Assembly (NCBI RefSeq): GCF_017309955.1
Contig: NZ_CP021248.1
Span: 1,268,501 to 1,332,500 of the forward strand
Origin: Novosphingobium sp. KA1
GTDB lineage: Bacteria > Pseudomonadota > Alphaproteobacteria > Sphingomonadales > Sphingomonadaceae
Direction of reading: 5' to 3'
Length of the DNA stretch: 64,000 bases
The notes beneath the pieces were generated by a model that worked only from the letters and a program-made list of their open reading frames with translations, made no database searches and was not told the DNA's origin. Shown piece after piece: positions 1-8,453 of the stretch. A program made the position numbers and the translations under genes. The first letter of the stretch is position 1; each line of letters opens with the position of its first letter.

Positions 1-814
1 CGAACACGATGAACGGCGCATTGCCGCCCAGTTCCATGCTGGCCCGCTTGATGCCCGGCGCGCACTGCGCCAGCAGCAGCGCACCGATCTCGGTCGACCC
101 GGTGAACGAGAGCTTGCGCACCGCCGGATTGGCCGTCAGTTCGCCGCCGATCGCCCCGGCCGCCCCGGTGACGACATTGCAGACCCCGGCCGGCAGCCCG
201 GCGCGCTCGGCCAGCACGCCGAGCGCCAGCGCGGTCAGCGGCGTCTGGCTCGCGGGCTTGATCACCCCGGTGCAGCCCGCCGCCCAGCCGGGAGCGGCCT
301 TGCGGGTGATCATGGCCGCCGGGAAATTCCACGGCGTGATCGCGGCAAAGACCCCGACCGGCACCTTCTGCACCAGGATCCGGCGCCCTTCGAGGTTCTG
401 CGGAATGATCTCGCCATCCACGCGCTTGGCTTCCTCGGCGAACCATTCCGCAAAACTGGCGGCATAGAGCACCTCGCCGCGCGCCTCGGCCAGCGGCTTG
501 CCCTGTTCCGAGGTGATCAGCAGGGCCAGGTCGTCCGCGTGGCGCAGCATCAGTTCGAAGAAGCGGCGCAGGATCACGCTGCGCTGCTTGGCGAGCATCG
601 CCCGCCAGGCAGGAAGCGCCTGCCCTGCCGCTGCCACCGCGCGCCGGGTTTCCGCCGCCCCGGCTTTCGGGACACGCGCGATGAGTTCGCCATTGGCGGG
701 ATTGCGGACATCGATGGTCTCGCCGCTGTCGGCGGGCAGCCAGGCGCCGCCGATCAGCATCGCCTGGCGCAGCAGATCGGGATCGGCCAGCGGCAAGGTT
801 ACGGGTTGTTCCAT
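1..814 (-). CDS. NAD(P)-dependent aldehyde dehydrogenase (C-terminus beyond window edge)
   Basis: The first 271 residues are visible on the minus strand; the gene runs off the left edge. It shows the ALDH N-terminal fold, the PWNFP segment of the nucleotide-binding region, the FTGS turn and the ELGG motif with the general-base Glu; the catalytic Cys lies outside the window. The best family match is the succinate-semialdehyde / alpha-ketoglutarate-semialdehyde dehydrogenase group. It starts 11 bp after the stop of the DHDPS-like gene, so it is the third gene of a minus-strand operon. In that context oxidation of 2-oxoglutarate semialdehyde to 2-oxoglutarate is plausible, and KdgD at 16083 makes the same semialdehyde. 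The family is certain; the substrate is inference. Confidence 0.88.
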   Translation of the reverse strand, partial: MEQPVTLPLADPDLLRQAMLIGGAWLPADSGETIDVRNPANGELIARVPKAGAAETRRAVAAAGQALPAWRAMLAKQRSVILRRFFELMLRHADDLALLITSEQGKPLAEARGEVLYAASFAEWFAEEAKRVDGEIIPQNLEGRRILVQKVPVGVFAAITPWNFPAAMITRKAAPGWAAGCTGVIKPASQTPLTALALGVLAERAGLPAGVCNVVTGAAGAIGGELTANPAVRKLSFTGSTEIGALLLAQCAPGIKRASMELGGNAPFIVF

Positions 815-825
815 GGCGCGTCCTT

Positions 826-1836
826 TCAGGCGGGGTTGCGACCGACAAAAAACAGCGCGTCGGCATCGGGGGTGGGATCGAGCCCGGCCGCTTCCTGGCC
901 GCGCCGCAGCGCCGCCATGTCGCGCTGGTAGACCCGGGCGGTGGGATGGCGCAGCGGGCCGCCGTTGTAGCCCTGCAGCCAGCCCTCGTACTTCCACAAC
1001 AAGCGGTTGATCAGGCCGCCTCCGGCCTGCGGCACGCTGGCGAACGCCTTGCGGGCAGGATCGATGCGGTGAAATTCCGCCGTCGCCTCGTCGAAGCGGC
1101 GCTCGCGGATCATGTCGAACACGCGCGGCAGTACCGGCCCGAAAAAGGCCGAGAAATTGGTACCGCAGAAGGGCACGTCGATCAGCTGGGCGAGCGGGAT
1201 GAATTCGTGCTCCATCGGGAAGGAGATCACCACCTCGTCCTGAAAGGCGCGGTGCACCTCGATCGGTCCCATGATATGCGGCATGCCGCCCTCGGCCTTG
1301 ATCGCCACGACATTGGGGCAATCGTCGACAAGGCGGCGCAGGAGATCGACCGGCATGTCGATCGGGCTGAACCGGCCAAAACCCCAGGTCGGGATCGGGA
1401 ACAGCATCACGGCAAGGTCGGTCGCGTCGCAGAACGCCTTGGTATAGGCGTAGACCTCTTCCAGCGACTGGGGGTAAAAGCAGGGCGGATAACCGAGCAG
1501 GACAAGCTCCGCCCCCGCCTCCGCGGCAAGCCGCGCGGCGACGATGTTGTCCTCCAGCGTGTTGAACACCGCGTGGTGGACCACGAAGATCCGTCCCGCC
1601 GCCTGCTCCACCATCACCTCGACGAAACGCCGGTACTCTTCCATCGACATCACCACTTCGGAACAGGCAAGCGCCCCCACGAAGCCGTGCGCGATCGTTG
1701 TCTCGACATCGTGGCGGGCAGCCTGTTCGTTGAGGGCGGTGCAATCGCCGGTCACGGTCGGGATCACGACATTGGCGACCCCCAGCATCTTCTCGCGCGC
1801 CCAGGCACGGGCTTCGGACTTGGTGTAGACGGGCAT
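826..1836 (-). CDS. DHDPS/NAL-family aldolase or dehydratase, divergent
   Basis: This 336-residue TIM-barrel protein belongs to the DapA superfamily. The Schiff-base Lys is visible in VVAIKAEGG (about K180). Two family hallmarks are altered: the GTTGE loop is replaced by ALACSE, and the usual catalytic Tyr (YNVP motif) is Phe in LFPIPTW (about F146). A C-terminal extension makes it longer than the usual 290-310 residues. GGAGAG lies 8 bp before the start. It sits between an OCD-family gene (38 bp upstream) and an aldehyde dehydrogenase (11 bp downstream). Known DHDPS-family deaminases of hydroxyproline catabolism occur in similar sets, so a pyrroline-carboxylate deaminase role is a candidate only. 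Confidence 0.85.
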   Translation of the reverse strand: MPVYTKSEARAWAREKMLGVANVVIPTVTGDCTALNEQAARHDVETTIAHGFVGALACSEVVMSMEEYRRFVEVMVEQAAGRIFVVHHAVFNTLEDNIVAARLAAEAGAELVLLGYPPCFYPQSLEEVYAYTKAFCDATDLAVMLFPIPTWGFGRFSPIDMPVDLLRRLVDDCPNVVAIKAEGGMPHIMGPIEVHRAFQDEVVISFPMEHEFIPLAQLIDVPFCGTNFSAFFGPVLPRVFDMIRERRFDEATAEFHRIDPARKAFASVPQAGGGLINRLLWKYEGWLQGYNGGPLRHPTARVYQRDMAALRRGQEAAGLDPTPDADALFFVGRNPA

Positions 1837-1874
1837 GCTGCGAACTCTCCGAAGGTTTTAGAGAACTGGGGCGA

Positions 1875-2879
1875 TCACTTGCCTTTCGAAACGGGACGGA
1901 TCGGTGCTGGAATGGTCGAACCGATCCCGAGCCGCCGGGCCCGCGCGGCGCACATCCCGGCCACGGCGAGGTCCTGGATCGCCGCGCCCACCGACTTGTA
2001 GAGCATGATCTGGCGCGCATCGCCGCGCCCGGGGTGCCGGCCGCCGACCACCTCCGCGAGGGACACCAGCTTGTCGGCAAAGGCCACGCCTTCGCTGCGT
2101 GCGGCGATCATGTCGCCGGTGTCATGGGCGACTTCCTCGACCATGTCGGCAACGATGAGGTCGGCGCGCGCAACCGCCACGGAATCGATCTCGCGCTGCT
2201 CGGGCAGCGTCGAGCCGATCGAGACAACGGTCATGCCCGGGCGCAGCCAGCGGCCGAGCAGTGTCGGCGTCTCGTCGCGCGACCGCGCCGCGCAGATCAC
2301 GAGATCGCTGGCCGCAACCGCCGCTTCGGCACTGGCGGCTGCCGTCACCGCGATGCCCGTTTCCGCCATGGCCGCACAGAACGCGGCCCGGCTGGCTTCG
2401 CTCGGGCTGAAGACCAGCACCTGTGCGAGCGGTCCCGACTGTGCCAGCGCCTCGAGATGGGTCCGCGCCTCGAAGCCGGAACCGATCACCGCCACGCGCG
2501 GCCGTGACTGGGCAAGCAGCCGCCGCGCGGCCAGCGCCGACGTGGCCGCCGTGCGAAAGCCGGTGATGGCATTGCCGTCGAGCAAGGCATCGAGCGCCAT
2601 CGTCTGCCCGTCGAACAGCGAAATGAGGTAGGACGCCGCCCCGGCCGCGGGCGAGGCGGCGATCAGCTTGGCTCCCATGACCGCCTGCCCCGGCATGATC
2701 CCGGTCAGCGAACGCAGCCACACCCCTTCTCCACGCGCCATTGTCCTCGGCGGAAACCCCGCCTCCGCCAAGGGCGCTGCATAAGCCGCGCCAAGCGCCG
2801 CCACCGCCCCGGCCCAATCGAAGACCGACCTCACCTCGTCATCCGACAGGACCAGGGTCTCGTACAATTCGCGCTGCAT
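1875..2879 (-). CDS. Ornithine cyclodeaminase / mu-crystallin family protein
   Basis: A 334-residue NAD(P)-binding protein of the OCD/mu-crystallin family. The Rossmann glycine motif VIGSGFEA is near residue 140 and the GA-KLI and GNAITGFRTAA segments typical of the family are present. Members include ornithine cyclodeaminases, alanine dehydrogenases and delta1-pyrroline-2-carboxylate reductases. The start at 2879 is preferred over an in-frame one at 2942 because a GGGAGAGGG ribosome-binding site lies just upstream of it and because 2942 would overlap the operator region. It is the first gene of the minus-strand operon and is divergent from the GntR regulator at 3010. Imine reduction in amino or imino acid catabolism is inferred from the neighbours. 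Confidence 0.85.
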   Translation of the reverse strand: MQRELYETLVLSDDEVRSVFDWAGAVAALGAAYAAPLAEAGFPPRTMARGEGVWLRSLTGIMPGQAVMGAKLIAASPAAGAASYLISLFDGQTMALDALLDGNAITGFRTAATSALAARRLLAQSRPRVAVIGSGFEARTHLEALAQSGPLAQVLVFSPSEASRAAFCAAMAETGIAVTAAASAEAAVAASDLVICAARSRDETPTLLGRWLRPGMTVVSIGSTLPEQREIDSVAVARADLIVADMVEEVAHDTGDMIAARSEGVAFADKLVSLAEVVGGRHPGRGDARQIMLYKSVGAAIQDLAVAGMCAARARRLGIGSTIPAPIRPVSKGK

Positions 2880-2927
2880 GATGCCCTCTCCCGGCCCTGC
2901 GTAACTTTTGCGGCGATTAAGTTCACT

Positions 2928-2943
2928 ATTGACGCATGTCAAT
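2928..2943. promoter_or_regulatory. Candidate GntR operator, ATTGAC-N4-GTCAAT
   Basis: A 6-bp inverted repeat with a 4-bp spacer lies in the divergent promoter region between the OCD-family gene and the GntR-family gene. Position and dyad fit an operator controlling both units. A related shorter dyad, ATTGA-N5-TCAAT, occurs at 3715-3729 after the regulator gene. Binding is inferred, not shown. Confidence 0.45.
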
Positions 2944-3009
2944 CTGATTATTGATTTGCTATCCTCAGCTGTCCGGCATTGTGGTACCTCGGCCGCAAAG
3001 GAGCTTTCC

Positions 3010-3666
3010 GTGTCCGATCAAGACCTAGTCCGGCTGCGCGCCCTGCTCGACGAGACCATCGAGCGCGGCGAGGAGCGCCTGCCGCCCGAAACGCGTCTGA
3101 GCGAGGAACTCGGCGTAACCCGCGGCCGCCTGCGAACCTTGCTCAAGCACCTCGAGAGCGAGGGCGCGATCTGGCGCCATGTCGGCAAGGGCACGTTCAT
3201 CGGCCAGCGGCAGTTCATCGAACCCCTCGCCGTGGCGGCGAACTTCAGCGTCGACGATATCCTGCATGCACGCGGCGTGCTCGAACCGCAGCTGGCGGCC
3301 GAAGCGGCCATCCACGCCGTGCCCGAAGATCTCGCCGCGATGGACGCATGCCTGGCCGAAATGGCACTGTCACACTCGATGCTGCAGTGGAAACGGCTGG
3401 ACGAAAAGCTGCACCGCACGATCGCGCAGGCCACCCACAACGTCCTGCTGGTGACGCTTTACGATACGCTCCGCGCCCAGATGAAGTTCACGCTCGATCG
3501 GCGGATCGACCAGGTTTTCGGGGCGGAACCCGGCCCGAAGGAAAACACCGACAACGAGCACCACAAGGTCGTCGAGGCGATCCGGAAGCACGACCCGCAA
3601 GCGGCCGAAACCGCCATGCGCGAGCACTTGCGGGCACTGCGCGCCAAGCTGTTCGGATTACGCTGA
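3010..3666 (+). CDS. GntR-family transcriptional regulator, FadR/FCD type
   Basis: A 218-residue regulator with an N-terminal winged helix (residues about 5-70, including LSEELGVTRGRLRTLLKHLESEG) and a C-terminal all-helical FCD ligand domain with the metal-type His residues (DEKLHRTIA, NEHHKVVEAI). The GTG start at 3010 has AAAGGAG six bases upstream; the longer in-frame ATG at 2908 would lack such a site and cover the operator. It is divergent from the OCD/DHDPS/ALDH operon and is its probable local regulator, with the ATTGAC-N4-GTCAAT dyad as candidate site. The ligand is unknown. Confidence 0.9.
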   Translation: MSDQDLVRLRALLDETIERGEERLPPETRLSEELGVTRGRLRTLLKHLESEGAIWRHVGKGTFIGQRQFIEPLAVAANFSVDDILHARGVLEPQLAAEAAIHAVPEDLAAMDACLAEMALSHSMLQWKRLDEKLHRTIAQATHNVLLVTLYDTLRAQMKFTLDRRIDQVFGAEPGPKENTDNEHHKVVEAIRKHDPQAAETAMREHLRALRAKLFGLR

Positions 3667-3714
3667 AAGGATTGGCACGCGCCGCGCACCTGCTCCAACG
3701 CTTCGCATGGCAAA

Positions 3715-3729
3715 ATTGAGTGCATCAAT
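3715..3729. promoter_or_regulatory. Second ATTGA-N5-TCAAT dyad
   Basis: The inverted repeat ATTGA-GTGCA-TCAAT lies 49 bp after the GntR gene and 184 bp before the lyase gene; AAATTGATTTGC follows. It resembles the dyad at 2928-2943, so the same regulator could bind both, but the arms are only 5 bp and chance is possible. Confidence 0.25.
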
Positions 3730-3876
3730 ACAAATTGATTTGCATGGCACTCCTCCTTCCGAAGGCAATCGCGGCAAGACCTGCCGGAACACGTGCGCAA
3801 CGGATCCCGCCGCGCCGCATGGGGCACTTTTTTCTTTCGCTAGCGGTTGACGATAAAGACCACATGATGAAATACC

Positions 3877-3892
3877 ATCCCACATAAGACAT
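3877..3892 (+). promoter_or_regulatory. Candidate pectin-regulon operator (partial), upstream of lyase
   Basis: The sequence ATCCCACATAAGACAT lies 21 bp before the lyase start. It matches the left arm and centre of the complete dyad at 49773 but lacks 3 bases of the right arm. The shared element recurs before other rhamnogalacturonan genes. Confidence 0.35.
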
Positions 3893-3912
3893 CGCTCAAA
3901 ATGGGAGAGAGC

Positions 3913-6690
3913 ATGAGCAAGCTGGTCTGGAGCCGCCGCGAGATGTTGGCGCAAAGTCTGGCGACCTCGGCCGTCGTCTCGTCGATGGCGCTCACCGCCG
4001 GGCAGGCCAAGGCCGCTCCCGCAGGCGCACAGGAACCGCTGGGTTCCGGCATCGCGCCGGGCGACGACGTGGTATGGCTCGATGGCGGCACGCCCTCCGC
4101 CCACGAAGGCCAGTCATGGGGCCAGCCCTGGCCGCGCGGCACCCGGTTCGACAGGCGCGGTTACGTTCTCGAAGGCGCAGGCGGCGCCCGCGAGGCGCTG
4201 CAGACATGGCCGATGGCCTGGTGGCCCGACGGCTCGATCAAGTGGACCGGGCACGCGGCCGCCGCCAACGGCGCCCGCGCCGGTTCCCTGCGCGTCGCGC
4301 CCGGCAGCGCCCGGCCCGCGCAGACGCTATCCCTGCGCGAGGCAGGCGATGCCATCACCGTCACCGTGGGGCAGACCGTCTGGACGGTCGGCCGTTCGGG
4401 CGAGGCGCTGATCCGCTCCGCGAACGTCGGTTCGGCGCAAGTACTGCAATCGGTGCGCCTGCTCGCCAGCGCGCAGGACCGCGCCGACGACGAGGACGGC
4501 GCCCCCGGGTTGACCCGCTGGACCAGCAGCATCGACAGCGCGACGGTCGAACAGAGCGGCCCGATCCGCGCCGTCATCAAGCTCGACGGCCGCCATCGCG
4601 GTGAGGCGAGCGACAGTGCGGGCGACTGGATGCCCTTCTGCGTCCGCCTCTACTTCCACGCCGGATCGGACAGCGTGCGGCTGGTCCACTCGATGATCTT
4701 CGACGGCGACCCGACCACACGTTTCATTCGCGGACTGGGCCTGGAGGGCGGCGTGCCGATGCGCGGCGCGCTGCATGACCGCCACGTCCGTTTCGCGGGC
4801 GAGAATGGCGGCCTCTGGGGCGAGGCGGTGCGCCCGCTGACCGGCCTGCGCCGCGATCCCGGCAAGGCTTTCCGCGACGCACAAGTGGCGGGCGAGGCCG
4901 TCCCTCCACTCGACCAGATGGGCGCGGCGGTGCGCCAGAACCTCGAATATATCCCGGCTTGGGGCGATTTCCGCCTGCGCCAACCCAATTCGGACGGTTT
5001 TACCATCGTCAAGCGCACCCGGCCGGGCTGCGGCTGGGTAGACGTCGACACCGCCGGGCGCGCACCGGGGCTGGGTTATGTCGGCAGCCCTTCGGGCGGG
5101 GTCGCCTTCGGCATGCACGACTTCTGGCAGCGCTGCCCGGTCGGCCTCGACATCGCCGATGCTGCCAGGGACACCGCGCGCTTCACGATCTGGTACCACG
5201 CCCCCGATGCCCCGGCGATGGACCTGCGCTTCTATCACGACGTCATGGGCATGGAGAGTTACGAGGCGCAGAACCGCGGCCTCGACGTGACGTATGAGGA
5301 TTATGAACCCGGCTGGGGCGATGCCTCCGGGATCGCGCGGACCACCGAATTCCGCATCTGGGCGCTGCCCGCCACGCCGCCGCGCGAACGACTGGCGCAC
5401 ATGGGCAAGGGCCTTGCCACCCCGCCGCGCCTCGTCCCCAATGTCGCGCGGGTCCACGCGGCCGGGCTGTTCGGGCCGTGGAGCCCGATCGCCGCGGGCG
5501 GGGCGCTGCGCGGCAAGATCGAGGCGCGCGCGAAACAGGAACTCGATTTCTACATCGGGCAAGTCGAGCAGCGGCGCTGGTACGGCTTCTGGAACTACGG
5601 CGACGTCATGCACAGCTATGACAACGACCGGCACGTGTGGCGCTACGACATCGGCGGTTTCGCCTGGGACAACAGCGAACTGTCGACCGACATGTGGCTG
5701 TGGTACGGCTTCCTGCGCACGGGCCGCGCCGACGTGTTCCGGCTTGCCGAGGCGATGACCCGCCACACGGGCGAGGTCGACGTCTACCATGCCGGCCGCT
5801 TCAAGGGCCTGGGCACCCGCCACGGCGTGCAGCACTGGGCGGACAGTTCGAAGCAGCCGCGCATCTCCAACGCCGCCTATCGCCGTTTCTACTATTACCT
5901 CACCACCGACGAGCGCTGCGGCGACCTGATGCGCGCCCTGGTGGACAGCGATCATGCGCTCAAGACCGTCGACATCGGCCGCAAGGTGCTGCACCGGGCC
6001 GAACCGCTCGCCGGAACCGGCGCGGTGGTGGCCGACCAGCCGCTGCCCGAGGGCCAGATCTTCATGCAGTTCGGCACCGTCTGGGGCTCGCTGCTGGGCG
6101 CCTGGCTGACCGAGTGGGAGCGCACGCGCGACACCCGCTGGCGCGACCGCATCGTGGCCGGAATGCGCTCCATCGCCGCGTTGCCCAAGGGCTGGCTGGC
6201 GGGCGGCGGCGCGTTCGATCTCGCCTCCGGCCGCTTCGTGGGGGGCGGCAAGGAGGTCAACATGAGCCACCTCAACGGCGTGTTCGGCGTGTTCGAGATC
6301 ACCGCCGAACTGCTGGAACTCGTGGACGAACCGGCCTTCCGCAAGACCTGGCTGGAATACTGCGAGCTCTACAACGCCCCCGAGGCGGAGTTCCGCGCCC
6401 GCACCGGCGCATCGGGCAAGGGCCGCGCGCTGGCGCAGGCGCATTCGCGCTACACCGCCTATGCCGGGGTGCAACTCGGCAAGCCGGAACTGGTCCGGCG
6501 TGCCTGGGGCGAATTCTTCGGCGCGGGCGACCGCGAAGGCCGCGACCAGTCGCGCGGGGCACACAAGGTCACCGGGGCCGCGGTGCTCAAGCCGGTGGAC
6601 GAGATCGCCGAAGTTTCCACCAACGACGCCGCGCAGTGGGGCATCGCCGCCGCCGTGAACCTGACACTGATCGGGGATGCGCTGGAGTGA
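3913..6690 (+). CDS. Exo-rhamnogalacturonan lyase family protein (PL26/PcRGLX-like), Tat-exported
   Basis: A 925-residue protein with a twin-arginine leader (SRREMLAQS, then an Ala-rich hydrophobic stretch ending near AKA). The body fits the three-domain layout of the Penicillium exo-rhamnogalacturonan lyase family: an N-terminal beta domain, a central beta domain and a C-terminal alpha/alpha toroid with WYGFWNYGD, WDNSELSTD and HLNGVFG motifs. Such enzymes release unsaturated galacturonosyl-rhamnose by beta-elimination. The start at 3913 has GGGAG with 5-bp spacing; the ATG at 3901 does not. The stop overlaps the next start by 4 bp, implying translational coupling. The family is recognised from sequence memory; the product was not tested. 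Periplasmic location follows from the leader. Confidence 0.78.
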   Translation: MSKLVWSRREMLAQSLATSAVVSSMALTAGQAKAAPAGAQEPLGSGIAPGDDVVWLDGGTPSAHEGQSWGQPWPRGTRFDRRGYVLEGAGGAREALQTWPMAWWPDGSIKWTGHAAAANGARAGSLRVAPGSARPAQTLSLREAGDAITVTVGQTVWTVGRSGEALIRSANVGSAQVLQSVRLLASAQDRADDEDGAPGLTRWTSSIDSATVEQSGPIRAVIKLDGRHRGEASDSAGDWMPFCVRLYFHAGSDSVRLVHSMIFDGDPTTRFIRGLGLEGGVPMRGALHDRHVRFAGENGGLWGEAVRPLTGLRRDPGKAFRDAQVAGEAVPPLDQMGAAVRQNLEYIPAWGDFRLRQPNSDGFTIVKRTRPGCGWVDVDTAGRAPGLGYVGSPSGGVAFGMHDFWQRCPVGLDIADAARDTARFTIWYHAPDAPAMDLRFYHDVMGMESYEAQNRGLDVTYEDYEPGWGDASGIARTTEFRIWALPATPPRERLAHMGKGLATPPRLVPNVARVHAAGLFGPWSPIAAGGALRGKIEARAKQELDFYIGQVEQRRWYGFWNYGDVMHSYDNDRHVWRYDIGGFAWDNSELSTDMWLWYGFLRTGRADVFRLAEAMTRHTGEVDVYHAGRFKGLGTRHGVQHWADSSKQPRISNAAYRRFYYYLTTDERCGDLMRALVDSDHALKTVDIGRKVLHRAEPLAGTGAVVADQPLPEGQIFMQFGTVWGSLLGAWLTEWERTRDTRWRDRIVAGMRSIAALPKGWLAGGGAFDLASGRFVGGGKEVNMSHLNGVFGVFEITAELLELVDEPAFRKTWLEYCELYNAPEAEFRARTGASGKGRALAQAHSRYTAYAGVQLGKPELVRRAWGEFFGAGDREGRDQSRGAHKVTGAAVLKPVDEIAEVSTNDAAQWGIAAAVNLTLIGDALE

Positions 6691-7364
6691 AACGCCTCGC
6701 CGCCGTCCTGTTGCTTGGGCTTCTGTCGGCGGCGGCGCCGCCGCAAACGGACGGCTTCCGCCACGGCCTGTCCCACTGGCGGGTCGAGGCGGAAGCGCCC
6801 TCGCGCGTCACCGTGCGGGACGGGGTGATGGACATCGATACGCCCGAAGGTATCTCGGTCTGGTGGGGCGAGGAACTGCGCGCGCCCGTCGCCATCGAAT
6901 ACGAGGTCATGGCGGTGTCGGCGGGCGGGCCGAACGATGCGGTGAGCGACGCCAACGCCTTCTGGATGGCCTCCGACCCGGCGGCGCCGGACGGATCGCC
7001 CCTCTCCCGCCCGCGCAGCGGGGCCTTTGCCGACTACGACACGCTCAGGACCTATTACCTGGGCATCGGCGGCAATCGCAACACCACTACGCGAATGCGC
7101 CGCTACGTAGGGGAACCGGGCAATCGTCCGCTGCTGCCCGAGCACGACCGGGCGGATCCGGCGGCGCTATTGGTGGCCAATCGCTGGGTGCCGGTGCGGC
7201 TTGCCACCGATGGCGGGACGGTGACGGTGGACTTCGGCGGCAAGCGGCTGTTCACGATGACCGACGCCGCGCCCTACCGCCGGGGCTGGTTCGCCTTGCG
7301 CACAACCAAAAGCCACCTGCGCATCCGCAATTTCCGCATCGTGCCGCTGGGGACAAAGCGCTGA
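6687..7364 (+). CDS. Secreted DUF6250-type concanavalin-like protein
   Basis: A 225-residue protein with a short hydrophobic signal peptide (about 18 residues, cut near SAAAPP). The motifs WWGEELRAPVAIEYEV, NAFWMASDP and YLGIGGN resemble the DUF6250 family, a lectin/glucanase-like beta-sandwich often encoded beside polysaccharide lyases. The GTG start overlaps the lyase stop (GTGA), so the two are probably translated together and act on the same substrate, as a binding or accessory protein. The DUF assignment is from memory. No catalytic residues can be assigned. Confidence 0.72.
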   Translation: MKRLAAVLLLGLLSAAAPPQTDGFRHGLSHWRVEAEAPSRVTVRDGVMDIDTPEGISVWWGEELRAPVAIEYEVMAVSAGGPNDAVSDANAFWMASDPAAPDGSPLSRPRSGAFADYDTLRTYYLGIGGNRNTTTRMRRYVGEPGNRPLLPEHDRADPAALLVANRWVPVRLATDGGTVTVDFGGKRLFTMTDAAPYRRGWFALRTTKSHLRIRNFRIVPLGTKR

Positions 7365-7395
7365 GAGACCGCTCGGAAGCGGCCTCCAGTGCCGG

Positions 7396-8385
7396 TCACG
7401 CTCCCTCGGACGGGATCTTCAAGCCATGGCGCGCCGCGAAGCGGGCAAAACGCGTCAGCCACAGGCCCGCGCGGCCGTCCGGCTCGAACAGCGGCGCGCC
7501 GTGGCCGCCCTTCTCGATCACATAAAGCTCAGACGGAATTTTTGCGGCCCGGCATCCCTCGAACATGGCAAGGCTGTTGCCGCAATCGACCACGGTATCG
7601 TCCGCCGCATGACCAAGCAGGATCGGCGGGGTCGCGGCGGGCACATCGAGTTGCAGCGAATAGCGCCGCGACAGGTCCTCGCCCGGGTTCGGCCCCAGCA
7701 GTTCGCTGCGCGACTGGCCATGGGCGAGCGGCGGCATCATGCTGACGACCGGGAAGAACATGCCCGCCACCAAAGGCCGCGCATCCTGCGCATCGGCGGC
7801 GTCCACCGGATCGTAGACTTTGGCCGCAAAGCGCGTGGCAATGCTGCCGCAGAGGTGTCCGCCCGCCGAAAAGCCGATGGTCGCCACATTGGCCGGATCG
7901 ACGCGCCACTTCGCGGCGTTGGCGCGGATCAGCCGCATCGCGCGCTGGGCGTCCTGCAAAGGCGTGTCCGGCCCGCCCGACCAGCCGTCATGCGGCAACC
8001 GGTAGAGCAGTTCGAAGGCCGTCACCCCCTGCGATGCGAACCAGCGCGAGATCGCGGACGGCTTTGTGCCCATCGCCACCCGCGCATAACCGCCGCCGGG
8101 AAACATCAGCACCGCCGCCCCGGTGGGCTTGGTCGCCGGGCAGACCGTCAGCATCGGCGTCGCCACGTGCGGCCAGGCAAAATCGTCGGGATTGTTCTTG
8201 TTGGAGCGCAGCACCCGCTCCTCCTTCACACCGCCCTTGGGCAGCCCCGGCGGCGATCCCGGCCAGATCGGGAAACGCTCGAACGCAGGGCCTTCGCCCG
8301 CCTGCGCCAGCGCGCGGGCCGGAAGCAGCGGGGCTGCGGCCAGCGCGCCCAGCGAGGTCAGGAACAGGCGGCGGTCATTCGGCAT
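7396..8385 (-). CDS. Tat-exported alpha/beta-hydrolase, probable carbohydrate esterase
   Basis: A 329-residue alpha/beta-hydrolase with a Tat-like leader (DRRLFLTSLGALAAAPLL). The oxyanion region is FPGGGYA (HGG-type with Phe-Pro), the nucleophile is in GFSAGGH (about residue 175), the acid is near HAADDTVV and the base His is in EKGGHG close to the C-terminus. It resembles the BD-FAE / acetyl-xylan-esterase-like group found in plant cell-wall gene clusters. It is the last gene of a minus-strand set after GH51 and GH43 (68 bp gap) and converges on the DUF6250 gene with 31 bp between. Removal of acetyl or feruloyl groups from pectic side chains is inference. Confidence 0.8.
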   Translation of the reverse strand: MPNDRRLFLTSLGALAAAPLLPARALAQAGEGPAFERFPIWPGSPPGLPKGGVKEERVLRSNKNNPDDFAWPHVATPMLTVCPATKPTGAAVLMFPGGGYARVAMGTKPSAISRWFASQGVTAFELLYRLPHDGWSGGPDTPLQDAQRAMRLIRANAAKWRVDPANVATIGFSAGGHLCGSIATRFAAKVYDPVDAADAQDARPLVAGMFFPVVSMMPPLAHGQSRSELLGPNPGEDLSRRYSLQLDVPAATPPILLGHAADDTVVDCGNSLAMFEGCRAAKIPSELYVIEKGGHGAPLFEPDGRAGLWLTRFARFAARHGLKIPSEGA

Positions 8386-8453
8386 GGGGCACTCTCCCGG
8401 TAATGGCTTGGATGCGGGGCGTGAAGGCGCGGATGAAGCGGTAGTTTTCCGGC

